Origin: an uncultured Algimonas sp.
Lineage (GTDB): Bacteria; Pseudomonadota; Alphaproteobacteria; Caulobacterales; Maricaulaceae
NCBI RefSeq assembly: GCF_947498175.1
Contig: NZ_CANMJB010000003.1
Location: forward strand, 310,001-374,000
Reading direction: 5' to 3'
DNA: 64,000 bases
Under the pieces are notes generated by a model, which did no database searches, was not told the DNA's origin, and was given only the letters and a program-made list of their open reading frames with translations. The position numbers were made by a program, and so were the translations under genes. Position 1 is the first letter of the stretch. Every line of letters starts with the position of its first letter. Positions 1 to 8,877 of the stretch are shown one piece after another.

Positions 1-1292
1 TACTGCCGGTAGATCAGGAAGGCGACGAGCATGCCGACGGTGAAGGTGCTGTCTTCGCCCGTCATGATCCAGGCGGCCGCGACCACGACGGCCACCACCT
101 GCAGTCCTATGACAAGCGTCTGGGCGAAGGTCTGCGCCACCTGCCAGCGCTGGTGGCCGACATCGGCATTGACGAAATCGGTGAACAGGTTGGCCCAGCT
201 GGCTTCGCGTTCGGCTTCGCGCCCGAACAGCTTCACGGTCGTCGAGGCGCGGATGCTTTCGATCACATGGCTGTTCTCCAGCGCGCGGGCATAGATCGCC
301 TCCTCCTGCGTGGCGCGCAGGCGCGGATAGATCAACAGCGTCGCGGCGACCAGCAGCGCCGTCGTGCCGACCACGATCCCCGCCAGCAGCGGCGAGAAGA
401 GAAACATCACCACCAGCATGATGGCCGCCATCGCTCCGTCGATCAGAACGGACACGACGGACTGGCTGAGCGCTTCCTGGATCGGCTGGGTGGAGTTCAT
501 CCGGCTGATGATGTCGCCGACATGGCGGCGTTCGAAATATCGCACGGGCAGACGCACCAGATGGCGGAAGATGTTGCCGACCATCTGGCGCGACAGCTGC
601 GCCCCGAACGTGACGATCGTGTAGCCGCGTGCGGCCTCGACCAAGGCGCGCATCACGGCCAGTCCGCCGAAGCCGACGGCCAGCGCGAGCAAAAGCCCCC
701 GATCCCCATCCGGCAGCACTGCATCCACCGCCAATTGGAACAGGAAGGGCGCGACCAGGATCGTCGCCAACAGCGCGACGGACAGGGCCAGCGTCTGCCC
801 CACCGCCCGTTTCGCCCCGACCAGCGACGACCACAGGTCCGTCAGTCGCGGCCGGATGCGGTCGCTCACGGGCTGGAAGTCTTCCGCCGGGGTCAGTTCC
901 AGCGCGACACCGGTGAAATGACCGGACACTTTGGACAGCGTCATCGTGCGCGCCCCGATGCCCGGATCGATGATCTCCACCCGGTCCTCGCGCACGCATT
1001 TCAGCACGACGAAATGGTTCAAGTCCCAGTGCAGGATGGCGGGCGTGGCCAGCTTGTGCAGCTGGTTCAGATCGACGCGCAAGGCGCGCGGCGACAGGGA
1101 CAGCGTGCCCGCGATCTTGATGATCTGCTTCAGTGAGGTGCCGCGCATCGACAGCAGGTATTTCTCGCGCAAGGAATTCAAATCGACGTCGTGGCCGTGA
1201 TAGCGCGCGACCATGGCCAGGCAGGCCAACCCGCATTCCGTCATCTCCGTCTGCAGGATGACCGGCAGGCGCGGCGCGAATGGATTATCCAC
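1..1292 (-). CDS. C39-peptidase ABC exporter, truncated by window edge
   Basis: Bacteriocin/RTX-type exporter with an N-terminal peptidase C39 domain that cuts double-glycine leaders during export. Read from a GTG start at 1292 and open to the left edge (about 430 residues). The peptidase domain shows LQTEMTECGLACLAM (oxyanion Gln and catalytic Cys), the His in NHFVVL and the Asp in IIDPG. Several hydrophobic segments of the ABC membrane domain follow, with the family motif RYFERRHVGDIISRM. The ATPase domain lies outside the window. The GTG start overlaps the stop of the upstream small gene (GTGGATAA), so the two are translationally coupled. No frameshift in the visible part. Related to, but clearly different in sequence from, the exporter at the right end. 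Confidence 0.93.
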   Translation of the reverse strand, partial: MDNPFAPRLPVILQTEMTECGLACLAMVARYHGHDVDLNSLREKYLLSMRGTSLKQIIKIAGTLSLSPRALRVDLNQLHKLATPAILHWDLNHFVVLKCVREDRVEIIDPGIGARTMTLSKVSGHFTGVALELTPAEDFQPVSDRIRPRLTDLWSSLVGAKRAVGQTLALSVALLATILVAPFLFQLAVDAVLPDGDRGLLLALAVGFGGLAVMRALVEAARGYTIVTFGAQLSRQMVGNIFRHLVRLPVRYFERRHVGDIISRMNSTQPIQEALSQSVVSVLIDGAMAAIMLVVMFLFSPLLAGIVVGTTALLVAATLLIYPRLRATQEEAIYARALENSHVIESIRASTTVKLFGREAEREASWANLFTDFVNADVGHQRWQVAQTFAQTLVIGLQVVAVVVAAAWIMTGEDSTFTVGMLVAFLIYRQ

Positions 1293-1476
1293 GCAACCAG
1301 CTCCAGACGCTTGCACCGTCCACCTGGATCCCGAACAGGATCAGCGCGACCGTCAGGACGGCGCCGAGCACCAGAACTCCGACCGCCCACACGGGCAGCG
1401 GACCGCGCAGCACGACCTCTCCGAACAAGGCGCGCGAGCGGCGCGCCATCGCTTCCTTGCGGAACAGCTGGCTCAT
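1285..1476 (-). CDS. 63-aa membrane stub resembling the N-terminus of a HlyD/CvaA adaptor
   Basis: Starts with MSQLFRKEAMARRSRALFGE, the cytoplasmic head typical of HlyD/CvaA membrane-fusion proteins of bacteriocin exporters, followed by one strong transmembrane segment (about residues 31-49). It stops after 63 residues, where a normal adaptor would continue for about 350 residues through coiled-coil and lipoyl domains. A G-rich ribosome site (AAGGGGGG) lies 6-8 nt before the ATG at 1476. The stop overlaps the GTG of the C39 exporter. Either a decayed adaptor or a deliberate mini-anchor; the clean start, ribosome site and coupled stop favour a translated gene. The HlyD link is by N-terminal similarity only. 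Confidence 0.7.
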   Translation of the reverse strand: MSQLFRKEAMARRSRALFGEVVLRGPLPVWAVGVLVLGAVLTVALILFGIQVDGASVWSWLRG

Positions 1477-1559
1477 GGAAGACCCCCCTTTGCAGCTAGG
1501 ACGCCTACCGCCTGTCTCGCGCTTGTAAAGACGCAGACGGACGGGCAAGGCGTGCGCTT

Positions 1560-3014
1560 ATGGATGTATCACAGACAGCCGGGTGGTGGTCGCTGCTGCC
1601 GCCCGTTCTCGCCATCGGTCTCGCGCTGTGGTCGCGGCAGGTCTATCTGTCGCTTGGGCTCGGCATCGCGGCGGGCTACCTCATCCTGGCGGGCGGCGAT
1701 CCGGTCGCGGCGACGTTCGACACGATCGATGCCGCCGTGGCCGTGTTCGCCGATGCTGGCAATACGCGCATCATCTTGTTCACCCTGGTCGTCGGCGCGC
1801 TGATCGCCCTGATCCAGCGGTCGGGCGGGGTAGCGGGTTTCATTGCGCGGCTGCTGGCCTGGCTCGACCGGCGCACCGAGACAGCGGAAGCGAAGGACCA
1901 GCGCGTCATCGTCGAATTGCTGGCGCTGGGCACGGGGCTTCTGCTGTTCATCGAAAGCAACATATCCATCCTGACAGTCGGGACATTGTTCCGGCCGGTC
2001 GCCGACCGGTTGAACATGCCGCGCGAGAAGCTCGCCCTGATCGCGGATACGGGCAGCGCGCCGTCCTGCGTGCTGATCCCGTTCAATGCATGGGGCGCCT
2101 ATCTGATGGGACTGATCGCGGCGCAGGGGCTGGACCGGCCTTTCGGCCAGCTGATCGAGGCCGCCCTGCTCAACGTCTATCCGATGCTGATCATCGTCAT
2201 TCTGCTGATCGTCATCCTGACCCGCCGCGACGTGGGCGAGATGCGCATAGCCGAAGCGCGCGGCACGCCGCTGCGGGACGGCGCCGTGCCGATGATCGCC
2301 GATGAGGCTGCCGACATTCCACCCATTGCCCGCGCGACGCCGCGAGCGTTGAATATGATCGTCCCCATCCTGAGCATGGTCGTGTTGGTGCCCGCCTTCC
2401 TGATCATGACGGGCGAGGGCGAAGACTGGTTGTCCCGGATGCAGGATGGCTCGGGGTCGTCCGCCGTGCTATATGCGACGTCTCTCGCCGTGGCGTTCGC
2501 CATCCTTCTCTACAAGATCCAGGGCATTCTGGGCGTGCGGGAGAGCGCCGACACAGCACTCAAGGGCATGGGCGGAATGTTGCCGCTCGCCATCCTGATG
2601 CTGCTGGCATTCGCGCTGGGCAGCCTGTGCCGCGATCTCGGCACGGGCATGTTCACGGCAGACGTGACCAGCCAGTTCCTCAGTCCCGCCCTGATGCCCG
2701 CCCTGGTCTTCCTCATCAGCTGTTTCGTGGCCTTTTCGACCGGCACCAGCTGGGGCACGTTCGCCATCATGATCCCGATCGCCGTGCCGCTGGCCGCCAG
2801 CTACGGCCTCGATCCGTCGCTGGCCATCGCGGCGGCCATCGGCGGCGGCGTGTTCGGCGATCATTGCAGCCCGACCTCCGACACCTCTATCATCGCCTCA
2901 ATGGCGACGGGCTCGGACCATATCGACCATATCCGCACGCAGCTTCCCTATGCGCTCATCGCAGGCGGGCTGACGGTCGCGATCTATCTCGTCCTGGGAG
3001 TCATCCATGCGTAG
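1560..3014 (+). CDS. nhaC: NhaC-family Na+/H+ antiporter
   Basis: Inner-membrane exchanger, 484 aa, with about 11-12 hydrophobic segments. Family signatures visible are FIESNISILTVGT (about residue 130), FSTGTSWGTFAIM (about 395) and GDHCSPTSDTSIIASM (about 437), the last being characteristic of NhaC carriers. Likely extrudes Na+ in exchange for protons; some relatives exchange organic acids, so the substrate is not certain. Transcribed divergently from the C39 exporter genes across an 83-nt gap. Its end overlaps the start of the avidin-like gene by 8 nt, so the two probably share a transcript. Fits with the sodium-pumping rhodopsin elsewhere in the window. Confidence 0.88.
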   Translation: MDVSQTAGWWSLLPPVLAIGLALWSRQVYLSLGLGIAAGYLILAGGDPVAATFDTIDAAVAVFADAGNTRIILFTLVVGALIALIQRSGGVAGFIARLLAWLDRRTETAEAKDQRVIVELLALGTGLLLFIESNISILTVGTLFRPVADRLNMPREKLALIADTGSAPSCVLIPFNAWGAYLMGLIAAQGLDRPFGQLIEAALLNVYPMLIIVILLIVILTRRDVGEMRIAEARGTPLRDGAVPMIADEAADIPPIARATPRALNMIVPILSMVVLVPAFLIMTGEGEDWLSRMQDGSGSSAVLYATSLAVAFAILLYKIQGILGVRESADTALKGMGGMLPLAILMLLAFALGSLCRDLGTGMFTADVTSQFLSPALMPALVFLISCFVAFSTGTSWGTFAIMIPIAVPLAASYGLDPSLAIAAAIGGGVFGDHCSPTSDTSIIASMATGSDHIDHIRTQLPYALIAGGLTVAIYLVLGVIHA

Positions 3015-3441
3015 ATTCGTTCTGGGCGCATCCCTGCTCGCCGTCTCCGCCCCGGATCTGGCTCACGCCCACGATCTTAACGGTCTTTGGGTCAACGAAG
3101 CCGGGTCTGCGGTGGAGCTGAACGTCTCCGAAGGCGGGACGGTGTCCGGCCATTACCGAACCGAGCTCGGCAAGCCCGACGCGGACGCGCCCTTCACCCT
3201 GATCGGCTGGGTGCAGGGCGACGTGATCGCATTCACCGTCAGCTTCACCGGCTACGATTCGATAACCAGCTGGTCGGGCCAGCTCTCCGAGGACGAGGAC
3301 GGCGATTTCATCCGCACGCTGTGGCACCATACGCGCGACATCGTCGAAGAGGACGAAGCCGACCATCTCTGGCGCTCCATCACGGCCGGCGCGGCGACGT
3401 TCCGGCGGGTCGGGGCGGATGTCGAGATTACCCAGGACTAG
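3007..3441 (+). CDS. Exported avidin/streptavidin-family protein
   Basis: A 144-aa protein with an N-terminal signal peptide (cut probably after AHA, about residue 22) and one avidin beta-barrel. Aligned by eye with streptavidin and bradavidin: GLWVNEAGS supplies the biotin-contact Asn and Ser, GHY the Tyr, DSITSWSGQ the Ser/Thr/Trp loop, IRTLW and HLWRS two Trp ligands. The first Trp position is Phe (FTVSF), as recalled for bradavidin. The residue equivalent to streptavidin Asp128 is Ala (AGAATF where AGADTF is expected), so affinity may be reduced. Overlaps the NhaC gene by 8 nt, and its stop overlaps the convergent flavodoxin gene by 4 nt. Likely a periplasmic or secreted biotin binder. 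Confidence 0.82.
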   Translation: MRRFVLGASLLAVSAPDLAHAHDLNGLWVNEAGSAVELNVSEGGTVSGHYRTELGKPDADAPFTLIGWVQGDVIAFTVSFTGYDSITSWSGQLSEDEDGDFIRTLWHHTRDIVEEDEADHLWRSITAGAATFRRVGADVEITQD

Positions 3442-4160
3442 CGATATTCCGGGTTTTCGAAGCCAAAGCGGTTGCCGTCCTTCCATGCGTCGCGGTCATT
3501 GCCATAGCTCGGTATCCCGTCTTTCAACATCGCGGCCAAATGCATCAGGTTCCATGACATGATGGTCGTGTTCTTCTGCGTGAACATGTTATCCGCCCCA
3601 ACGATCGATCCGTCGTCGCGTTTGTCGCCATAGCTCGGCCCCGGCCCGATCGGACCGATCCAGCCGCAATCGGCCTGCGGCGGGATCGTGCAGCCCAGAT
3701 GTGACAGGGCGTAGAGAATCGAGGTGGCGCATTGCTTCACCCCGTCCTCGTTTCCCGTCGCGACCACGCCGCCGACCTTGCCGTAATAGATCGATTGACC
3801 CTTGTCGTTCAGCTGGCCCGACATGGCATAGAGCCGTTCGATCAGCAGGCGGCAGACCGATGACGGCTCGCCCAGCCAGATCGGCGTGCCGATGACGAGG
3901 ATGTCGGCCGTCCGCACCTTGTCCCACACGTCCGGCCAATCGTCACGCGCGGCACCCTGATCCGTCATGTCGGGCTGCACGCCGAAAGCAAGCTCATGAT
4001 CGCGCACATGGACCGTCTCGACCGCCACGCTTGCGCCTTCCATCAGGGCGATGGAGGCATTCATCAGCGTCTGCGTGTGGCTGTCCGAATTGTCGGGCTT
4101 AAGCGAGCAATTGAAGAAGATGGCCTTCAGGCCGGAATAATCAGGCTTTACGTCGGTCAT
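3438..4160 (-). CDS. Flavodoxin-like NAD(P)H-dependent FMN oxidoreductase
   Basis: 240 aa with a flavodoxin fold. The phosphate-binding loop region CSLKPDNSDSHTQTLM (about residues 18-33) and VIGTPIWLGEPSSVCRLLIERL (two parts around residue 95) match the FMN-binding loops of the flavodoxin/NADPH-dependent FMN reductase superfamily. The C-terminal half carries GVVATGNEDGVKQC, a pattern typical of multimeric flavodoxin-like proteins. Probably cytosolic redox enzyme; substrate unknown. Stands alone, convergent with the avidin-like gene. Confidence 0.8.
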   Translation of the reverse strand: MTDVKPDYSGLKAIFFNCSLKPDNSDSHTQTLMNASIALMEGASVAVETVHVRDHELAFGVQPDMTDQGAARDDWPDVWDKVRTADILVIGTPIWLGEPSSVCRLLIERLYAMSGQLNDKGQSIYYGKVGGVVATGNEDGVKQCATSILYALSHLGCTIPPQADCGWIGPIGPGPSYGDKRDDGSIVGADNMFTQKNTTIMSWNLMHLAAMLKDGIPSYGNDRDAWKDGNRFGFENPEYR

Positions 4161-4191
4161 CCGCCCATCATTCCCTGGCCATGTCCTGCCG

Positions 4192-4704
4192 TCAATTCTC
4201 TGCGCTTTCTATCCGAAGATCGGGTGGATCGCGGAAACACGCCGAAACCGCTCCGGCGACGATGTAAGGCAGGAAGAAGCTCCAGAACGAGGCGAGCAGA
4301 ACCAGCATCGCCGTATTTCCCATCGCCGCCAGCACGATGTCCGACGCGCTACTCTCCGGCCAAGGCGACGGCCCGTGCGGCAGGCTTCGAACCAGGCTGA
4401 TCGCGCGCGGAACGGTGTGGCTCGCCGCCGCCGTAACGCCGGCCAGGCCGACGACAACGACGCCGCGCCACATCATGCGCTCCTGTGTGCGGCCATTGCG
4501 CGGCCATGACAGAAAGGCGAACAACCCGGCCGACAGTGCCAAGGCCGGGATGAACGAGGTGGACGGCATGTGCCACCCCCCTGTCGCCAATAGTGCGATA
4601 TACCGGCCGGAGACAGCCATCAGGATCGCCCCGACAAAGGCGCAAGCCGTGTAACCGGCCCTGTTTCGCAATGCCGCCGGGGCGAGCGGCCAGGCGCGCT
4701 TCAC
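4192..4704 (-). CDS. Hypothetical four-helix membrane protein downstream of dnaJ
   Basis: 170 aa from a GTG start that overlaps the dnaJ stop (GTGA), so translation is probably coupled to dnaJ. Four hydrophobic segments are visible (about residues 18-40, 50-66, 78-95 and 124-156) with short loops. No recognisable motif; the C-terminal tail is acidic. The overlap with dnaJ is the main evidence that it is a real gene. Function unknown. Confidence 0.62.
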   Translation of the reverse strand: MKRAWPLAPAALRNRAGYTACAFVGAILMAVSGRYIALLATGGWHMPSTSFIPALALSAGLFAFLSWPRNGRTQERMMWRGVVVVGLAGVTAAASHTVPRAISLVRSLPHGPSPWPESSASDIVLAAMGNTAMLVLLASFWSFFLPYIVAGAVSACFRDPPDLRIESAEN

Positions 4705-5882
4705 TGATCGACCAGTTCTTCCCAGAAACGCTTGGCCTTGTCGAGAAAGCCCGTGCTCTCGGGGCTGACTGCATCGCCGCCTTCGCGGGCGAATTGCTCG
4801 AGCAGTTCGCGCTGGCGCGCACTCAGACGCGACGGGGTTTCCACGGCCAGTTCCACATACATGTCGCCGCGCGCATTGGAGCGCAGCACGCTCATACCCT
4901 TGCCGCGCAGGCGCAGGCGGCGGCCGGACTGGCTACCGGCCTCCACCTTGATCTTGGAACGGCCGCCATCGATGGTCGGGATCTCGATCTCCCCGCCCAG
5001 CGCAGCGACCGTCATCGGAACGGGGGCGTGCAGGAACAGGTTCGCGCCTTCGCGTTCGAAGATCGCGTGCGGTTTGACCGAGACGAACAGGTAGAGGTCC
5101 CCGCGCTGGCGGTTGGTCGCGCCGCGTTTGGAGGCCTGGTCGCCCTGTCCGGAGAGGCGGATGCGGGTGCCGTCCTCGACCCCGGCCGGGATGGAGACGT
5201 CCAGTTCGGTCGGCTGGCGCACCAGGCCTTGGCCGTCGCATTCGCGGCACGGATCGCTGACATATTCGCCCTGACCGCCGCAGGTCGGGCACGGTCGTTC
5301 CATGGTGAAGAAACCCTGCTGCGTGCGGACGCGGCCCGCACCGCCGCATGTGCCGCAGGTTTCGACCGAGGCGCCCGGTTCGGCGCCTTCACCGTCGCAG
5401 CGTTCGCAATCTTCCGCGATCGGCACTTCGATATCGACATCCTTGCCGCGGAACGCCTCTTCCAGCGTGATCTCCATCTCGTAGCGAAGGTCGTTGCCGC
5501 GGCTGACCGTCTGGGCGCGGCCGCCCGCCCTGCCGCCGAACATGTCGGCGAACCCGCCCGCGCCGCCACCGGCACCGGCTTGGCCGAAGATCTGGCTGAA
5601 AATGTCGCCGAAGTCCTGGAAGCCGCCGCTGCCGCCGCCTCCGAACGGGCCGCCGCCCTGGAAGGCGGCATGGCCCATCCGGTCGTAGGCGGCGCGCTTC
5701 TGGTCGTCCGAGAGGATGCCGTAGGCTTCGTTGAGTTCCTTGAAACGGCCTTCTGCCTCCGCATCGTCCGGATGGCGGTCGGGGTGGCATTCCATCGCCT
5801 TCTTGCGGAAGGCGGATTTCAACGTTTTGGCATCGGCGTCGCGGGAGACGCCGAGCACGTCGTAATAGTCACGTTTGGACAT
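4701..5882 (-). CDS. dnaJ: Chaperone DnaJ (Hsp40)
   Basis: 393 aa. J domain at the N-terminus with the HPD motif that stimulates DnaK ATPase, a Gly/Phe-rich linker (about 75-120), then four zinc motifs CERCDGEG, CGTCGGAG, CPTCGGQG and CRECDGQG, and the two substrate-binding beta domains. The start MSKRDYYDVLGV at 5882 is the usual DnaJ N-terminus; an upstream ATG at 5909 would add nine unrelated residues. The first 14 nt overlap the end of the FkbM gene. Class I DnaJ, co-chaperone of the DnaK encoded upstream on the same strand. Confidence 0.97.
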   Translation of the reverse strand: MSKRDYYDVLGVSRDADAKTLKSAFRKKAMECHPDRHPDDAEAEGRFKELNEAYGILSDDQKRAAYDRMGHAAFQGGGPFGGGGSGGFQDFGDIFSQIFGQAGAGGGAGGFADMFGGRAGGRAQTVSRGNDLRYEMEITLEEAFRGKDVDIEVPIAEDCERCDGEGAEPGASVETCGTCGGAGRVRTQQGFFTMERPCPTCGGQGEYVSDPCRECDGQGLVRQPTELDVSIPAGVEDGTRIRLSGQGDQASKRGATNRQRGDLYLFVSVKPHAIFEREGANLFLHAPVPMTVAALGGEIEIPTIDGGRSKIKVEAGSQSGRRLRLRGKGMSVLRSNARGDMYVELAVETPSRLSARQRELLEQFAREGGDAVSPESTGFLDKAKRFWEELVDQ

Positions 5883-6717
5883 GATCGATCTTTTTCTTGA
5901 AGACGGCATTCATCGCCGTGTCGTCCGACAGAAGGTAGTTTTGCGCGCACGCCAGTTCAACGAGGGGCGAGCGACTTTCCGCAGACAGTTCCAGGATCAG
6001 CAAGCGCGGGTGCAAAGTCTCGGGCGCGTCGCGAAAGAAGGCGCGCAGGGCGCGTTTGTCATGGCCTTCGATATCGACCTTCATGGCGTCGATGCGCGTG
6101 ACGCCCAACCGGTCGCATAGACCGTAAAGGGTCTCGACCAGCACGATTTCACCCGTTCCGCCCAATTGCGCTTCGCCGCGATTGCCGCCGCCGTCCGACA
6201 GATGCGCCTGTCCGGGCGCGTCCGAAACGGCGGAACGAACGAGTTCGATTTCGGCTCGGGATGCCTTTGCATTGAAGGCCAGCCGCCCCGCCATAGTGGC
6301 GCTCGGTTCCACGGCGATCAGACGGACGGCTCGGGATGCGGCGCGCGCATAGGCGTTGACGAACAACGAATAGAGCCCGGCATTGGCCCCGATATCGAGA
6401 AAGACGAACGGGTCCGCGCCGGTGCCGATGGCCTCCCGCAAGGCGCCCCGCTCCGCCGCGTCCCAGATCTGGACGCCTGCCAAAGCGCGTTTCTCGCAGC
6501 GATTGCCGGACGGATAGAGGCGGGCCTTCACGTTGGGGGCGACGACCACGTCGAACGGCTCAGACAGGCCGCGGATGGCGCGTTTGCGCCGGGCGCTAAT
6601 CAACCAGCGGCCCAGCCGCGTATCCGCGCAAGCGCCCGCGCGCAGGCGGATGCGTTCGCGGGTCGGCGGCAAGGCCGAATGCCCGAACGGCTGATCGTGT
6701 GTGGTGGTCCCCATCAT
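5869..6717 (-). CDS. FkbM-family SAM-dependent methyltransferase
   Basis: 282 aa. The SAM-binding motif FLDIGANAGLYSL (about residue 109) and the later motif IDAMKVDIEGHDKRALRAF are hallmarks of FkbM methyltransferases, which usually O-methylate sugars or polyketides. Two Met codons open the frame (6717 and 6714). The gene lies between dnaK and dnaJ, which are normally neighbours, and its last 14 nt overlap dnaJ. It starts 41 nt after the dnaK terminator hairpin, so it may be reached by read-through or have its own promoter. The acceptor substrate is unknown. Confidence 0.85.
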   Translation of the reverse strand: MMGTTTHDQPFGHSALPPTRERIRLRAGACADTRLGRWLISARRKRAIRGLSEPFDVVVAPNVKARLYPSGNRCEKRALAGVQIWDAAERGALREAIGTGADPFVFLDIGANAGLYSLFVNAYARAASRAVRLIAVEPSATMAGRLAFNAKASRAEIELVRSAVSDAPGQAHLSDGGGNRGEAQLGGTGEIVLVETLYGLCDRLGVTRIDAMKVDIEGHDKRALRAFFRDAPETLHPRLLILELSAESRSPLVELACAQNYLLSDDTAMNAVFKKKIDHVQT

Positions 6718-6757
6718 GCAGCCGGCGCGTCGTCACTATCGTGCGCCGTCATGCAAA

Positions 6758-6783
6758 AGGCCTCGCCGTTCCCGGCGAGGCCT
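6758..6783 (-). terminator. Intrinsic terminator after dnaK
   Basis: An 11-bp perfect GC-rich stem (AGGCCTCGCCG paired with CGGCGAGGCCT) with a 4-nt loop, followed on the minus strand by TTTT. It lies 15 nt past the dnaK stop and before the FkbM gene. The short U-run suggests partial termination, which would lower dnaJ output relative to dnaK. Confidence 0.75.
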
Positions 6784-6798
6784 GTTCGCGTCGGCGCC

Positions 6799-8724
6799 TT
6801 AGGCCGCGTTTTCGTCGTCGACGTCTTCGAACTCGGCATCGACGATATCGTCGTCTTCCGGGACATCGTCGCCGGGCTTGGTCGCGTCCTTGGCGGCCTG
6901 TTCCTCGTCGGCGGCCGCATTGGCGTAGATCGCTTCGCCCATCTTCATCAAGGCGGCGGTCAGGACCTGCACCTTGTCGGTGATCCCGGCCGCATCGGCG
7001 TTCTCGTCGGCGACCGTTTCCTTGACCTCGGCCAAGGCCGTTTCGATGGATTCCTTGGTCTCCGCATCGATCTTCTCGCCATGTTCCGCCAGATCGGACT
7101 CGGCCTTGTGGACGATGGCTTCGGCCTGGTTGCGGGCCTCGGCCATGTCGCGGCGCTTCTTGTCGTCCTCGGCATTGGCCTCGGCGTCCTTGATCATCGC
7201 CTCGATATCGTCGTCGTTCAAACCGCCCGACGCCTGGATGCGGATCTGCTGCTCCTTGCCGGTCGCGCTATCCTTGGCCGAGACGTTGACGATGCCGTTG
7301 GCATCGATGTCGAAGGTGACCTCGATCTGCGGCATGCCTCTGGGGGCGGGCGGAATGCCGACCAGATCGAACTGGCCTAGCAGCTTGTTGTCGTTGGCCA
7401 TCTCGCGCTCGCCTTGCGCGACCTTGATCGTCACGGCCGACTGGTTGTCGGCGGCGGTGGAGAAGACCTGGGACTTCTTGGTCGGGATGGTCGTGTTGCG
7501 GTCGATCATGCGGGTGAAGACCCCGCCTTCGGTCTCAATGCCGAGGGATAGAGGCGTCACGTCGAGCAGCAGCACGTCCTTGACGTCGCCTTGTAGAACG
7601 CCGGCCTGGATGGCGGCGCCCATGGCGACGACTTCGTCCGGGTTCACGCCTTTGTGCGGCTCCTTGCCGAAATAGTCGGTCACGGCCTTCTGCACGGCGG
7701 GCATGCGGGTCATGCCACCGACCAGCACGACATCATCGACGTCGGACGCCTTCAGACCAGCGTCGGCCAATGCCTTCTTGATCGGCTCGATCGTGCGCTT
7801 GATCAGGTCCGCAACCAGGCTTTCCAGCTTGGCGCGCGTCAGCTTCATGTTCAGGTGTTTCGGACCGGTCGCGTCCGCCGTGATGAAGGGCAGGTTGACC
7901 TCGTAGGTCGACGCCGTGGACAACTCCTTCTTGGCCTTCTCGGCCTCCTCGCGAAGGCGCTGAAGCGCCAGCTTGTCGGCCTTCAAGTCGATGCCTTGCT
8001 CTTTCTTGAATTCGTCGGCGAAATATTCGACGATGCGCATGTCGAAGTCCTCGCCGCCCAAGAAGGTGTCGCCGTTGGTGGCTTTCACCTCGAACACGCC
8101 GTCGCCGATCTCCAGAATGGACACGTCGAACGTGCCGCCGCCCAGATCGTAGACCGCGATCGTCTTGCCCTCATCCTTGGCCAGACCGTAGGCCAGCGCG
8201 GCCGCCGTCGGCTCGTTGATGATGCGCAGCACTTCGAGACCGGCGATCTTGCCCGCATCCTTGGTCGCCTGGCGCTGGGCGTCGTTGAAGTAGGCAGGGA
8301 CCGTGATGACGGCCTGCGTCACGGGCGTGCCGAGATAGTCCTCGGCCGTTTCCTTCATCTTGGTCAGAATCATGGCGGAGACTTCCGCCGGGCTGTATTC
8401 CTTGTCGCGGCCTTGGACGTAAGCGTCGCCGCTCGGTCCCTTGACGATCTTGTAGGGAACCAGTTTGGCGTCCTTCTTGACGGCCTTGTCCGTGAAGGGG
8501 CGGCCGATCAGGCGCTTGACGGCATAATAGGTGTTCTCGGGGTTAGTGACGGCCTGGCGGCGCGCGGTCTGGCCGATCAACCGCTCGCCGTCCTCGGTGA
8601 AGGCAACGACGGACGGGGTCGTGCGCGCACCTTCGGAGTTTTCGATGACGCGCGGCTTGTCGCCGTCCATGACGGCGACGCACGAATTGGTGGTGCCGAG
8701 ATCGATGCCGATGACTTTGGACAT
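6799..8724 (-). CDS. dnaK: Chaperone DnaK (Hsp70)
   Basis: 641 aa, the usual DnaK length. ATPase domain begins [18 protein letters not shown] and includes [25 protein letters not shown] and [10 protein letters not shown]; the substrate-binding domain follows with [14 protein letters not shown], and the C-terminus is acidic ([16 protein letters not shown]). The start at 8724 has an AGGAG ribosome site 8-10 nt upstream; longer in-frame starts would add 39 unrelated residues. A sigma-32-type promoter lies about 110 nt upstream. Works with DnaJ encoded downstream. Confidence 0.98.
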   Translation of the reverse strand: MSKVIGIDLGTTNSCVAVMDGDKPRVIENSEGARTTPSVVAFTEDGERLIGQTARRQAVTNPENTYYAVKRLIGRPFTDKAVKKDAKLVPYKIVKGPSGDAYVQGRDKEYSPAEVSAMILTKMKETAEDYLGTPVTQAVITVPAYFNDAQRQATKDAGKIAGLEVLRIINEPTAAALAYGLAKDEGKTIAVYDLGGGTFDVSILEIGDGVFEVKATNGDTFLGGEDFDMRIVEYFADEFKKEQGIDLKADKLALQRLREEAEKAKKELSTASTYEVNLPFITADATGPKHLNMKLTRAKLESLVADLIKRTIEPIKKALADAGLKASDVDDVVLVGGMTRMPAVQKAVTDYFGKEPHKGVNPDEVVAMGAAIQAGVLQGDVKDVLLLDVTPLSLGIETEGGVFTRMIDRNTTIPTKKSQVFSTAADNQSAVTIKVAQGEREMANDNKLLGQFDLVGIPPAPRGMPQIEVTFDIDANGIVNVSAKDSATGKEQQIRIQASGGLNDDDIEAMIKDAEANAEDDKKRRDMAEARNQAEAIVHKAESDLAEHGEKIDAETKESIETALAEVKETVADENADAAGITDKVQVLTAALMKMGEAIYANAAADEEQAAKDATKPGDDVPEDDDIVDAEFEDVDDENAA

Positions 8725-8830
8725 GGGTTTCTCCTCTTGTCGGACCTGCGCTTCGCAGCATCCAATGAAATCAATATATTGCGAGTTTCCGCACGTCCCC
8801 AAAGAGGCCCGCCGGAAGCGTTCTAGGCCG

Positions 8831-8858
8831 ATATGGGACACAGAATTGGAGTCTCAAG
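8831..8858 (-). promoter_or_regulatory. Sigma-32 (RpoH)-type heat-shock promoter of dnaK
   Basis: On the minus strand CTTGAGA (8852-8858) is followed after 14 nt by CCCATAT (8831-8837). This matches the RpoH consensus CTTGAAA-N13/14-CCCCATNT closely. Transcription would start near 8823, giving a leader of about 100 nt before dnaK. Confidence 0.75.
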
Positions 8859-8877
8859 GGGTGGGGTGGGAGAAAAT

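Noticed and set aside
153-1136. Long plus-strand frame (327 codons) opposite the C39 exporter
   Set aside because: His/Arg/Gln-rich translation without domains; the minus strand encodes a clear peptidase C39/ABC protein over the same bases.
4593-5900. 435-codon plus-strand frame opposite dnaJ
   Set aside because: Mirror frame of a GC-rich gene; dnaJ on the minus strand is unmistakable.
7654-8826. 390-codon plus-strand frame opposite dnaK
   Set aside because: No family features; antisense shadow of dnaK.
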